The notes under the pieces: generated by a model
What the model was told of the DNA's origin: nothing
The model's database searches: none
The model's input: only the letters and a program-made list of their open reading frames with translations
Part shown: one piece after another, positions 35,912 through 44,922 of the stretch
How the letters are laid out: every line of letters begins with the position of its first letter
How positions within the stretch are numbered: the first letter of the stretch is position 1
NCBI GenBank assembly: GCA_013822735.1
Contig: PNKZ01000002.1
Span: 620,001 to 684,000 of the forward strand
DNA: 64,000 nt
DNA from: Pirellula sp.
GTDB taxonomy: Bacteria; Planctomycetota; Planctomycetia; Pirellulales; PNKZ01
Direction of reading: 5' to 3'
Program-made: the position numbers and the translations under genes

Positions 35912-36913
35912 CTAAGAACTCATCCCGCTCGATTGCAACAACGCCGCATGCACGGCCAAGTCGTGCTCGGCGGAATAGTCGGGCTGCTTCTCGCCGCGCA
36001 CCACGGCGGCGAACTCGCGGAGGTCGCGAATCTGCAACACGGCCGCCGGAATATTGTGCCGTTCCCAGGTCTTCGTCGCAACGTTTAGCACGTCGATCGG
36101 TTGCACGGCGTTGTTCGCCAAATGGCCGCTGCCGAGGTGCGGGATGATGATCGCTCCTTCGGTGCCGTAGACTTCAATCCGCCGCTGATCGGGCGTCACC
36201 TCAAGTGCGGGAACTTCTACAATGCCCACGGCGCGCTCGAAACCGAAGACCGCGACGCCGTTGTCGACGAAGTCGCCGGTGCGCGTCGGATGGTAGTGCC
36301 CGAGAATACTCTTGATCTCGCGCGGCGGCCCGAGAATTGAACACATGAAGTCGATCGTGTGCCCGGCCATTTCAAAGAAGATGCCTCCGGCGTACGCACC
36401 GAGCGTTTCGACATGCTCTTCATAAAGCGGCAGGTCTTTCGGCAGCCGAGCGCGAAATTCGTAAATGTGCCCGAGATCGCCTCGTTTGGCGCGCTTGAGC
36501 ATCTCTTCCACGGCGGACATGTAGCGGAAGAGATAAGCCAGCTGCAGATGCACGCCGTTTTGACGAGCCAGCGCAAACGTGGCTTGCGCTTCTTCCAATG
36601 TTGTACCTGCCGGCTTCTCGACCAGGGCCGGCAGTTTCCGCTCGAGTGCGCAGCGCGCCAGGGCGAGATTATCGGCGACGATCCCTTCGACGACGACCCC
36701 GTCGAGCGGATACGCGAACACCTCCGCCATCGTTTCGCAGACCTTCAAGTTCGGCAGGATGCCGGACCATTCGCCCTTGCGCCGTTCGGCGAGCGTCAGG
36801 TCGGGATCCCAGCAGCAGACGAGTTCGAATTCTTCCGGATTTGCCGCAATTTGCCGAGCCATGCCCGGTGCATGCGGATGCCAAAGGCCGAGCATTGCGA
36901 GACGAAAAGGCAT
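35912..36913 (-). CDS. Gfo/Idh/MocA family oxidoreductase, cytoplasmic
   Basis: A 333-residue protein with no export signal, starting MPFRLAMLGLWHPHAPGM, so the nucleotide-binding glycine loop is altered (GLWHPHAPG rather than GxGxxG). The family motif appears as LVEKPAGTTLEEAQ, and the C-terminal domain contains AGGIFFEMAGHTIDFMCSILG with the usual His. Length is typical of dehydrogenases acting on sugars or inositols. It is head-to-tail with nadA (61 bp gap), though a functional link is not evident. Confidence 0.88.
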   Translation of the reverse strand: MPFRLAMLGLWHPHAPGMARQIAANPEEFELVCCWDPDLTLAERRKGEWSGILPNLKVCETMAEVFAYPLDGVVVEGIVADNLALARCALERKLPALVEKPAGTTLEEAQATFALARQNGVHLQLAYLFRYMSAVEEMLKRAKRGDLGHIYEFRARLPKDLPLYEEHVETLGAYAGGIFFEMAGHTIDFMCSILGPPREIKSILGHYHPTRTGDFVDNGVAVFGFERAVGIVEVPALEVTPDQRRIEVYGTEGAIIIPHLGSGHLANNAVQPIDVLNVATKTWERHNIPAAVLQIRDLREFAAVVRGEKQPDYSAEHDLAVHAALLQSSGMSS

Positions 36914-36973
36914 GAGGCTTGAGGGGAAGGCGGAAGGGAAAGAGAAGAAGAAAACCAGAGAGGCGGCGCTTAA

Positions 36974-38119
36974 TTACTTTACGTCGAGCATGCGCTCGAG
37001 CGCGGCGAGCGACCAGCGGGTGGTTTCGTCGTCGACGCGGACGATGTTCACCGGGGTGCCGGCTTCAAGATTTTCGAGGCTCCAGCAGAGATGCGCCAGG
37101 TCGATGCGATACATCGTGGCGCACATGCAAACGAACGGCGAAAGAAAATGAATCTCTTGCTCGGGATGTTCCTTCTTTAGCCGGTTGACGAGATGGAGTT
37201 CCGTGCCGATCACCCACTTCGTACCCGGCGGCGCCGCTTCCACTTCGCGAATGATCTTGCCGGTCGAGCCGAACACGTCGGCCATCGCCACCACTTCGCG
37301 CGAGCATTCGGGGTGCACCAGCACCTTGATGCCGGGATACTTATTGCGAAACAAGTCGACGTGCTCCGGCTTGAACACCGCGTGCACGCTGCAATGCCCC
37401 TGCCAGAGTAAGACTTTGGAATCGCGAATCGCTTCGACCGTGTTGCCGCCGAGTTCTTCGGCATGCGGATTCCAAACCGGCATCTGCGTGAGGGGCACGC
37501 CCATTTGGAAGGCCGTGTTCCGCCCGAGGTGTTGATCAGGGAAGAACAACACTCGGCTGCGCCGCGCGAACGCCCATTTCAACACGGCGGCCGCATTGCT
37601 CGATGTGCAAACGATGCCGCCGTGCCGACCGCAGAACGCTTTGAGCGAGGCGGCGGAGTTGATATACGTGACCGGCGTAATGTCGCCGGTGTCGATGACC
37701 TCGCCAAGTTCGCTCCAGGCGTTTTCGACTTGCTCAATGCCCGCCATATCGGCCATGGAGCAACCGGCGGCCATATCGGGCAGGACGACCGGGACGCGCA
37801 ATCCGTTCCGCTCGGCGAGGCGCTCCGGTCGATTGACGAGCATATCGGCCGTTTCCGCCATGAAGTGCACGCCGCAGAACGCGATCTGCCGGCATTCCGT
37901 GTTAGCTGCCGCCATCTGGCTCAGCTGGTAGCTGTCGCCCGTCAGATCGGCCAGCGCAATCACTTCGTCTTGCTGGTAGTGATGCCCGAGAATCAGCAAT
38001 TGTTTGCCGAGGCGCGCTTTGACGGCGCGAATACGTTCGGCCAGGACCGCATTGTCCAGCGAACGATAGGGCTTCAGTTCCGAACTCGGCTGTTTCGCTT
38101 CCAACTCGACAACGGACAT
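36974..38119 (-). CDS. nadA: Quinolinate synthase A
   Basis: A 381-residue enzyme that condenses iminoaspartate with dihydroxyacetone phosphate to quinolinate in NAD synthesis, using an oxygen-sensitive [4Fe-4S] cluster. The three cluster cysteines sit in AFCGVHFMAETADM, HPECSREVV and FVCMCATMYR. GHHYQQDEV near residue 45 and TYINSAASLKAFCGRHGGIVCTSSNA are further NadA hallmarks. ATG 38119 is chosen because the following SVVELEAK... gives the standard N-terminus; the longer reading to 38197 is Arg-rich and implausible. No nadB or nadC lies nearby. Confidence 0.96.
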   Translation of the reverse strand: MSVVELEAKQPSSELKPYRSLDNAVLAERIRAVKARLGKQLLILGHHYQQDEVIALADLTGDSYQLSQMAAANTECRQIAFCGVHFMAETADMLVNRPERLAERNGLRVPVVLPDMAAGCSMADMAGIEQVENAWSELGEVIDTGDITPVTYINSAASLKAFCGRHGGIVCTSSNAAAVLKWAFARRSRVLFFPDQHLGRNTAFQMGVPLTQMPVWNPHAEELGGNTVEAIRDSKVLLWQGHCSVHAVFKPEHVDLFRNKYPGIKVLVHPECSREVVAMADVFGSTGKIIREVEAAPPGTKWVIGTELHLVNRLKKEHPEQEIHFLSPFVCMCATMYRIDLAHLCWSLENLEAGTPVNIVRVDDETTRWSLAALERMLDVK

Positions 38120-38352
38120 TGCGGCCAACCTTCCCGGGCGTCGTAGTTGCTCATTTCCAGCAAGTGGAGGGCGGGCGACGCGTGACGAGCCCTTCACTGC
38201 GGCAATTATAGTCGCTTCGTGCCGGCGGGGCCGGCGGGCAAGTGCCGGTTAGGAAAACCTTGCGTTCTCGGCAAAGTATCCGGCCTGTACCGTCCGATGA
38301 ACATTCGATAGCGCACCGTCGCGTTAGATTCCTGCCGAGGAGCCGGCAACGC

Positions 38353-39315
38353 ATGCCCGAACTTAATTCGTCGATCGCCGCGGAAGTGCTCGCCGCCTGC
38401 AAGGCTGGTGCGAGCGAGCTTGCGCAAGGACTCGGCCGAATCTTCGGCGCCGATCCAAGCGTGGAAGTCGGCGAGCCGGGGCCGTTGTCGATCGATGCTT
38501 TGGCCGAGGAGCTTTCGGGGCCGGGCCTCGCCGTGTTGCTCACCGTCGGGACGGCGTCGGCCGTCGCCGTGCTGCCGGAATCGAGCGGACTCTTGCCGGC
38601 GTGGTATGCGGCGCCCGATCCTACCGGCGTCAGCAAGCTTGCGACGTTCGCGCAAGAAGCGAGCCTGCTGCTGCTGCCCGAGTCGCTCATGGCGGAAGAG
38701 TTCCGCTGCCAGCGTGTCGACGACATCACGGCCGCGCTGCGACGCGCCGGTCCCGCTGCCGACGCAAATGCACTGCCGATAACGTTAAAGGCTGCGGACG
38801 GCCGCACGACGACGCTTCACCTGATCTTTTCGTTCTCCGCCGGCGACCAACTTTTTGCGGCGGCAGCCTGGTCGGCGACAATCGCCCCGACTGCATCGGC
38901 CCCTGCTGCGCCGACCGCCGCGGAAGAGCCGCCGCGTGAAAAGCCGGCCGGCGTCCTGCGCGGCGAAGCGGCAGTTCGCGCCGCGGCAACTGCCGGAGCA
39001 TCGCCGGCCGTACCGACTCGTCCGACGCATACGCTCAATGACCTACCGAGTTACACGAAGAGCCTGCTTCGTATTCAGGTTCCCGTGATGGTGACGCTCG
39101 CTTCCAAGAAGCATCAGGTCTCGACGATTCTTGAAATCGGGCCCGGCACGATTTTGCAGTTCAAAAAGTCGTGCGATCAGTTGCTGGAACTCGAAGTCAA
39201 CGGCCACGCGATCGGCGTCGGCGAAGCGGTCAAGGTCGGCGAGAAGTTCGGCCTTCGCGTGACGTCGCTCACACTTCCCGGCGAGCGTTTTACGCCGCTG
39301 GGGAAAGCTTCATAG
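38353..39315 (+). CDS. FliN/SpoA-domain protein with unusual N-terminal domain
   Basis: A 320-residue protein. The C-terminal 85 residues are a SpoA/FliN domain: SLLRIQVPVMVTLASKKHQVSTILEIGPGTILQF...LELEVNGHAIGVGEAVKVGEKFGLRVTSL, the C-ring protein of the flagellar motor switch. An Ala/Pro-rich linker (about 185-235) joins it to an N-terminal domain (1-180) with CheC/FliM-middle-like spacing (ELAQGLGRIFGAD, LLTVGTASAVAVLPESS). The architecture recalls FliY of Firmicutes. No other flagellar gene is in the window. ATG 38353 is the first start with a credible N-terminus. Confidence 0.82.
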   Translation: MPELNSSIAAEVLAACKAGASELAQGLGRIFGADPSVEVGEPGPLSIDALAEELSGPGLAVLLTVGTASAVAVLPESSGLLPAWYAAPDPTGVSKLATFAQEASLLLLPESLMAEEFRCQRVDDITAALRRAGPAADANALPITLKAADGRTTTLHLIFSFSAGDQLFAAAAWSATIAPTASAPAAPTAAEEPPREKPAGVLRGEAAVRAAATAGASPAVPTRPTHTLNDLPSYTKSLLRIQVPVMVTLASKKHQVSTILEIGPGTILQFKKSCDQLLELEVNGHAIGVGEAVKVGEKFGLRVTSLTLPGERFTPLGKAS

Positions 39316-39493
39316 CGACGCAATTCGCGTAGATCGCCGGCTGGTCGCCCCTGGTAGCAACCGTGCCGCAGTCGGTAGACTAAACCGTGCGGTCGGCCGC
39401 GCCTGCCGCGAACCTGAGCGAGCATCGCCTGTCGTAGCTTGTTCCTACGTCGTGCCGCCGCTCGTTGTCGCCTGATACTTATCTGAGCCGTCG

Positions 39494-40075
39494 ATGATTC
39501 TGCTGATCGATAACTACGATTCGTTTACGTACAACCTCGTGCAGCGGCTGGGAGAAATTGATCCCGGCGTGCAACTCGAGGTGCACCGCAACGATCAGAT
39601 TACGCTCGATGAGATCGCCGCGCGCAAGCCCAGCCGCATCATCGTCTCGCCCGGGCCTTGCACGCCGAAAGAAGCAGGCGTTTCCTGCGACGTCATCCAG
39701 CGGTTCTACAAAGAGATGCCGATCCTCGGCGTATGTCTCGGGCATCAGTCGATCGGCTATTCTTTCGGGGCCGATATTGTTCGCGCCAAGCGATTGATGC
39801 ACGGTAAGACCGACCAGATTGCGCACGACGGTCGGGGCATCTTTGCGGGAATTGAGAGCCCGATGCAGGCCACGCGTTATCACAGCCTCGTGATTCGCCC
39901 CGGCACGCTCCACGCCGACTTTGAAGAGTGCGCCTGGGCCGACGGCCCCGACGGCGTGAAAGAGATCATGGGGGTCCGGCACAAGAAGTATCCTTTGCAC
40001 GGCGTGCAATTTCATCCGGAAAGCTTTCTCACGACGCACGGCATCGAAATGTTGAAATCGTTTCTCACGATGTGA
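39494..40075 (+). CDS. pabA: Anthranilate / aminodeoxychorismate synthase glutamine amidotransferase subunit
   Basis: A 193-residue class I glutamine amidotransferase. The opening ILLIDNYDSFTYNLVQ is typical of TrpG/PabA; the nucleophile is C81 in GVCLGHQSIG; the His-Glu pair is in VQFHPESF near the C-terminus. It supplies ammonia to anthranilate synthase (tryptophan) or aminodeoxychorismate synthase (folate); many bacteria use one subunit for both, and the sequence alone does not separate them. The synthase partner is not in the window. moeA starts 5 bp after its stop, so the two are cotranscribed. Confidence 0.92.
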   Translation: MILLIDNYDSFTYNLVQRLGEIDPGVQLEVHRNDQITLDEIAARKPSRIIVSPGPCTPKEAGVSCDVIQRFYKEMPILGVCLGHQSIGYSFGADIVRAKRLMHGKTDQIAHDGRGIFAGIESPMQATRYHSLVIRPGTLHADFEECAWADGPDGVKEIMGVRHKKYPLHGVQFHPESFLTTHGIEMLKSFLTM

Positions 40076-40080
40076 ACACG

Positions 40081-41304
40081 ATGCTCTCTGTTGCTGAAGC
40101 GCTGGAACTCATTCGCGCAAACGTGTCGCAGCTTCCGCCGCGTCGCATGGCGCTTGCCGAAGTTGGCGGTTGCCGTCTTGCTGAAGCCGTGGTGAGCGAC
40201 GTCGATTCGCCGCCGCATGACAAGACTGCCGTCGACGGGTATGCCATTCAGTTTGCCGATCTACGCAACGGTTGTGCCGACTTGCGCTTGCTCGAAGAAG
40301 TGACGGCCGGTGCGCTGCCGACCTATGACGTCGGTCCGGGCACGACGACGCGCATCATGACCGGTGCTCCGCTGCCAATGGGAGCCGATGCCGTCGTAAT
40401 GGTCGAACGATCCTCGCAACCCGGCCCCGACGTTGTTCGCCTGGAAGAACCGCGGGCCAAGCTGGGGCAAAACATTGTGCGACGCGGCACGGTCATGCGC
40501 AAGGGCGATGTGGTTCTGAAAGCGGAGCATTTGATCACACCGGCGGTCGTCGGACTGCTGGCCGAGGCCGGCTGCGCTAGCCCGCTCGTCGTTCCGCGTC
40601 CGCGTGCGACGGTGCTGGCTACCGGGAACGAACTCGTGCCGTGCCGCGAAGTGCCGCGGCCCGGCCAGATACGCAACTCGAACGGTCCGCTGCTCGTGGC
40701 ATCGTTGCGGCAAGCGGGTGCCGAGGAACTCGACCTCGGCATTGCCCGCGACGATCGCGTGGCACTTCGCGACAAGATCGGGCAAGGTCTCGACGCCGAC
40801 CTTCTTATTCTGTCCGGCGGCGTTTCGGCAGGTGTCCTCGATCTAGTGCCCGGCGTGTTGGCGGAGTTGGGCGTGCGCGAGGTGTTTCATAAGGTGAGCC
40901 TCAAGCCGGGGAAGCCGCTTTGGTTTGGCGTGTGGACCTCGCCGGCGGGAATCGTGAAGCCGGTGTTCGGATTGCCTGGGAATCCTGTGAGTACGCTCGT
41001 CTGCTTCGAACTCTTCGTGCGACCGGCACTCGTGCGAATGGCCGGCGGCGTTGCGACAAGCCCGCCGACTTTCGCCGCCCGCCTTTCTGAGCCGTTCATG
41101 CAACGCGGTGACCGGCCGACGTATTGGCCCGGCCGTTGCGACGTTGCCGAAGCCGGCGCTACCGGCCGCGAAGTGACGCCGCTCCGCTGGCAAGGCTCGG
41201 GCGATTTGCGAACCCTTGTCGACGCCGATTGCCTGATTTGCTTTCCCTCCGGCAATTGTCAGTATGCGGCAGGCGATGATGTTACGGTGCGCCGCTTGCA
41301 TTGA
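40081..41304 (+). CDS. moeA: Molybdopterin molybdenumtransferase
   Basis: A 407-residue enzyme that inserts molybdate into adenylated molybdopterin. Motifs include DKTAVDGYAI (N-terminal domain), TGAPLPMGADAVVMVE, the MoCF-fold segments ATGNELV and LSGGVSAGVLD, and FGLPGNPVSTLVCFELFVRP near the end. Domain order and length match MoeA. Start ATG 40081 lies 5 bp after pabA, and no earlier start gives a normal N-terminus. A molybdoenzyme must exist elsewhere in the genome; none is in the window. Confidence 0.96.
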   Translation: MLSVAEALELIRANVSQLPPRRMALAEVGGCRLAEAVVSDVDSPPHDKTAVDGYAIQFADLRNGCADLRLLEEVTAGALPTYDVGPGTTTRIMTGAPLPMGADAVVMVERSSQPGPDVVRLEEPRAKLGQNIVRRGTVMRKGDVVLKAEHLITPAVVGLLAEAGCASPLVVPRPRATVLATGNELVPCREVPRPGQIRNSNGPLLVASLRQAGAEELDLGIARDDRVALRDKIGQGLDADLLILSGGVSAGVLDLVPGVLAELGVREVFHKVSLKPGKPLWFGVWTSPAGIVKPVFGLPGNPVSTLVCFELFVRPALVRMAGGVATSPPTFAARLSEPFMQRGDRPTYWPGRCDVAEAGATGREVTPLRWQGSGDLRTLVDADCLICFPSGNCQYAAGDDVTVRRLH

Positions 41305-41365
41305 GCCGTTTGGGGCGACGTTCGGCATTTACAGCCGCCGGCGTCCGGCGTACCTTTGCCGGCCT

Positions 41366-43063
41366 ATGAATCGCTCCGCCGCCAATGCCGTTGCCAAGGA
41401 AACCGCGCCGTCGCCGCAAGCGAGTAGGGCGTCGTGGGGCATGCGCCTCTGCACCTTTGCCGCCGACCGCACCCTGCAAATTGCGCTGGTTGGTTCGCTA
41501 CTCTTGTTTGCCTCGTTGCCGCCGCTCGGCATGAGTCTGCTGGCTTGGATTGCACCGGTACCGTGGTTTTGGTTGGCTCGGCAGCGCGAGCTCCCCGGGC
41601 CGCGCCCGTACCTTGCACTCGACGTCGCCGGGCTCGCCTTTTGGCTGGCCGTCAACCACTGGCTCTGCATGCCGCATTGGGCCACGAGCTTCGGCTGGAT
41701 CGCCCTGTGTATCTACCACGCCGTGTTGCCGCCGATCGTCGTCGGCCTCGCTCGTGTTGCTCGCAGTCGGTTCGGGCTCAACATCGTCGTCACCGGGCCT
41801 GTGCTGTGGGTGGCGTTCGACGAGGCTCGCGCGTATCTCTTCACCGGTTTCAGCATGGCCAGCCTTTGCCATAGCCAATATCGCGTGCCGACGGTGATCC
41901 AATTCGCCGACGTTTGCGGGGAGTTCGGCGTTACGTTCTTCATGGCCTTGTTCGCCGCCGGCATCGCGCAAGCTTTGCCGACTCGCGACGATCGCCGCTT
42001 CCGCTTCGCGCCGCTCCTTGCGTCGGTCGCGGCCCTCTGCACGTTGCTCGGCTACGGTACCGTGCGGCTGCAGCACGATCCGAACAACTTCGCGCCGGGT
42101 CCGAAGATTGCGTTAATCCAAGGCTCCATCGATAGCGAATTCAAATACGACCCGACCAAGCCGAAGCTTATCTACGACCACTACGTGGAGCTCTCGCGAC
42201 AGGCCTTGGCCGCCGATCCTTCGATGCAGTTGGTCGTCTGGCCTGAGACGATGTTCCCCTTCCCGTGGATGCTGTTTCGCGACGACGCGGCTCCTGCCGC
42301 CGACGCCGACTATACGCTGGCCGACATGCGTGAGCGGTCGGAGAACTTCCGCAATCTCGTGGCTGCCACGGCCCGTTCGCTCGATCGACCGCTGCTGTTG
42401 GGTATTTCCACCACCATCGTCGGCCCGGGCATTTTCGAAGGTTACAACTCCGCACTCTTTGTCGACCGCACGGGCGAGGCGGGCCTGCGGTACGACAAGC
42501 AACATCGCGTGATCTTCGGCGAGTATGTGCCGCTGGCCAAGGCGTTCCCGTTCCTTTACAAGCTCACGCCGCTTACCGGCGGCACCGAGGCCGGCACGGA
42601 AGCCAAGTCATTCGAGTTTGCCGGAGCGCGGCTCTCGCCGAGCATCTGCTACGAGACGGCGCTGGCTCGCGTCATCCGTCGCCAGGTTGCCGAGCTGCGC
42701 GACCGCGGCGAAGAGCCCGACGTCTTGGTCAACGTTACCAACGACGGCTGGTTCTGGGGTTCCAGCGAGCTCGACTTGCATCTGGCCTGCGCCGTCTTTA
42801 GGGCCGTCGAGATGCGTAAGCCGCTGGTCGTTGCGGCCAACACCGGGTTCTCGGCCCATATCGATTCCGACGGCCGCATCCTGGCCCAAGGCCCTCGCCA
42901 GGCGACCGGGTTCATCAACGCGGCCACGCAGATCGATCGCCGCCGGAGCCCGTACCTTGCGTATGGCGACTGGCTCGCGCAAGCCTGCTTCTTCGCCGCC
43001 GTCTGTTTGGGAATCATCGGGCTCTACGACCGCCGCCGGCTCGCGAAGGCCGGCGCATCCTGA
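41366..43063 (+). CDS. lnt: Apolipoprotein N-acyltransferase
   Basis: A 565-residue inner-membrane enzyme that adds the third acyl chain to bacterial lipoproteins. Five or six hydrophobic segments fill residues 30-230. The periplasmic nitrilase-like domain follows (about 240-535), with the catalytic triad: Glu in VVWPETMFPF, Lys in the DKQHRVIFGEYVPL region and Cys in SPSICYETALARV. A last membrane helix (FFAAVCLGIIGLY) closes the protein. Several lipoproteins are encoded in the window, consistent with an active Lnt pathway. The gene starts 61 bp after moeA. Confidence 0.95.
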   Translation: MNRSAANAVAKETAPSPQASRASWGMRLCTFAADRTLQIALVGSLLLFASLPPLGMSLLAWIAPVPWFWLARQRELPGPRPYLALDVAGLAFWLAVNHWLCMPHWATSFGWIALCIYHAVLPPIVVGLARVARSRFGLNIVVTGPVLWVAFDEARAYLFTGFSMASLCHSQYRVPTVIQFADVCGEFGVTFFMALFAAGIAQALPTRDDRRFRFAPLLASVAALCTLLGYGTVRLQHDPNNFAPGPKIALIQGSIDSEFKYDPTKPKLIYDHYVELSRQALAADPSMQLVVWPETMFPFPWMLFRDDAAPAADADYTLADMRERSENFRNLVAATARSLDRPLLLGISTTIVGPGIFEGYNSALFVDRTGEAGLRYDKQHRVIFGEYVPLAKAFPFLYKLTPLTGGTEAGTEAKSFEFAGARLSPSICYETALARVIRRQVAELRDRGEEPDVLVNVTNDGWFWGSSELDLHLACAVFRAVEMRKPLVVAANTGFSAHIDSDGRILAQGPRQATGFINAATQIDRRRSPYLAYGDWLAQACFFAAVCLGIIGLYDRRRLAKAGAS

Positions 43064-43232
43064 TATGCGTCAGCTCGGCGATGCCGGTCCGTCGCAAATC
43101 TCGGCCATTTTCGTTTGAAAGGGGCCTTTCGTTCCCGCGTCACGTCGCGATTTGGCCGGGGGCCTAAACCCCTCAAATGTCCTACACTCAACGCCCCCGT
43201 TTCGCCATCTTCGCGAATTTGAACGCATTTTG

Positions 43233-43262
43233 TTGACTATGCCTTTTCGGCGAAGTTATACT
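43233..43262 (+). promoter_or_regulatory. Near-consensus sigma-70 promoter
   Basis: TTGACT (43233-43238), an 18-base spacer and TATACT (43257-43262). It lies about 220 bp before the 43483 gene, which would give a long 5' leader. The rest of the gap 43064-43482 shows no gene; a GC-rich stretch at 43150-43175 may end the lnt transcript. Confidence 0.75.
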
Positions 43263-43482
43263 CGTACGGTTGGATAAGAGTCCTATCTCGTTATCTAGCC
43301 GTTGGTTCGGTCATTTCAATTAAGGCGGATTTGCGGGCCGTAGCGATCATGCTGCAGGTTTCCGTACACTCCGCCTCCGGTATCTAGGCCGGGCACGATC
43401 TCGCAAGTTATCGTCGTTGTCAGGTGGAGCGTCTTCGAGTTTCGCGGTTACGCCTAACGCGGAATCGATTTGAGGAAGAGCC

Positions 43483-44322
43483 ATGAATCTGTTCGGCAAG
43501 ATCTTAGTCGCTTTAAATTTGGTCATGAGCCTCGTGTTCATGGGCTTTGCCGTGGCGGTTTACTCCACGCACCAAAACTGGCGCGACGTCGTCGATCGTG
43601 ATCCGAAAAACGAATCGCTGCCGCTCAAGCCGCGCGGGCTCGTGTATCAAGTGCAAGACCTGCTCGATAAGAATCTCGAGCTCGGCAGAAAGATCGACGC
43701 GCTCAAGGCCGAAGTCTCGCAAGAGAAGAAGCTGCGCGAAGTGAGCTTGGCCGTCTTGGAGACCGAGAAGGAAAAGCTGACGAAAGACATCGCCGCCAAG
43801 ACCCAAGAAATCACCGACATCACTGCCGATAAGTCGAAGACCACGGCCGCCATCGAAGCCCTGACGGCCGAAGTCGGTAAGAAGTCGGTGGAGTTGGAAA
43901 CGATTTCCGCCAACCTCGAAGCGAAGAGCGCTCAAGTGCAAGAAATGCACGAGAAGATCGTCGATTATCAAGGAAAGCTCGCGCAGGCCGGCGCCACGCT
44001 CGCTCAGTTGCAGAACCAAGTGAAAGACATGCTCGCCGAAAAACTGCGGGTCACGCAGGTGGCGCAATCGCCGAAGATCGACGGCGTCGTTCGCGCGGCG
44101 ACCAAAGACCTTGTCGAAATCTCGCTCGGCTCCGACGACGGCGTCGCACGCGGCCAAACCATGTTCGTCTATCGCCCCGGCGCCAACGCCGCCGCGACGA
44201 AGCTGATCGGCCGCATCGAAATCCTGCAGACCACGGCCGACGTGTCGGTCGGTAAGGTCATTCCCGAGTACAGCAAGGGCATCATCGAGAAGGACGACCG
44301 TGTCGCAACTAGATTCAACTAA
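43483..44322 (+). CDS. Membrane-anchored coiled-coil protein with C-terminal beta domain, MreC-like layout
   Basis: A 279-residue protein behind a strong GAGGAAGAG ribosome site. Residues 6-27 form one membrane helix, residues about 58-190 a long Lys/Glu/Ala coiled coil, and residues 198-278 a beta-rich domain with DLVEISLGSDDGVARGQTMFVY and a closing IIEKDDRV. The last domain resembles the beta modules that end FlgT-, CsgG- or MreC-type proteins (lGsddGv..G...vyr). The topology, helix-coil-beta in the periplasm, is that of MreC, but I do not recognise a named family. It overlaps the next gene by 23 bp and must be coupled to it. Confidence 0.8.
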   Translation: MNLFGKILVALNLVMSLVFMGFAVAVYSTHQNWRDVVDRDPKNESLPLKPRGLVYQVQDLLDKNLELGRKIDALKAEVSQEKKLREVSLAVLETEKEKLTKDIAAKTQEITDITADKSKTTAAIEALTAEVGKKSVELETISANLEAKSAQVQEMHEKIVDYQGKLAQAGATLAQLQNQVKDMLAEKLRVTQVAQSPKIDGVVRAATKDLVEISLGSDDGVARGQTMFVYRPGANAAATKLIGRIEILQTTADVSVGKVIPEYSKGIIEKDDRVATRFN

Positions 44323-44782
44323 CGTCGGCGGCATCTACGAAGAGAAGCCGGGCAGCAACATCTACACGGCGCTGTTGGGCATTGCGTTCATGGCGCTCTG
44401 CGTCGCCAGCGCGCTCTTGGCGATGGAGCTGCAAGACTACGAATTCGACACCAAGGCCGTGAACGCCAAGAAGGTCGTCGTCCCGACGCAAGGTCGCTTG
44501 CCCACGCCGCCGGTCGTCGAAGGCGCTCCGGCCGACGGCACGGACCCCAACGCCGTCGTTCCGGACGTGACGCCGCCTGATCCCAACGCCGCTCCGGCCG
44601 CGCCTGCGGCGGCGCCGGTCGACCCGAACGCCATGCCTGCCGCTCCAGGCGCACCTGCCGCACCGGCAGCCCCCGCGGCCATCGACCCGAACGCCGCTCC
44701 GGGCGCAGTCCCCGGTATTCCGGCGCCGGTCGTTCCTGTTCCCGCGGTTCCCGGCGCCGCTCCGGCGACGCCCGCTCCGTAA
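44300..44782 (+). CDS. Single-pass membrane protein with Pro/Ala-rich tail
   Basis: A 160-residue protein starting with GTG 44300, inside the end of the preceding gene, with GAGAAGG upstream. A 20-residue cytoplasmic segment (SNVGGIYEEKPGS-like) is followed by a membrane helix (about 22-43) and a short charged stretch. The tail from about residue 65 is almost only Pro, Ala, Val and Gly, with four DPNA words (at TDPNAV, PDPNAA, VDPNAM, IDPNAA). Such tails span the periplasm or cell envelope. The overlap and shared topology suggest a partner of the coiled-coil protein. GC content here is very high. Confidence 0.72.
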   Translation: MSQLDSTNVGGIYEEKPGSNIYTALLGIAFMALCVASALLAMELQDYEFDTKAVNAKKVVVPTQGRLPTPPVVEGAPADGTDPNAVVPDVTPPDPNAAPAAPAAAPVDPNAMPAAPGAPAAPAAPAAIDPNAAPGAVPGIPAPVVPVPAVPGAAPATPAP

Positions 44783-44922
44783 GCTTGCGACGAGTCGGGC
44801 TCGCCCGACGTCGCGACTCTCTCGTCGGGTTGCATTGCGCCCGTCCGCCGTCGATACTCTGGCGCATCCCGAGCGCGACCGTGCGCGCTCGATTCTCACC
44901 GTCTCGCGCCCAGGAGGTAGTC

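Noticed and set aside
39316-39493. tRNA-like words (GGTAGCAACC, GGTAGACTAAACC) between the FliN-like gene and pabA
   Set aside because: No cloverleaf could be drawn: there is no matching acceptor stem and no T-loop GTTCGAATC.
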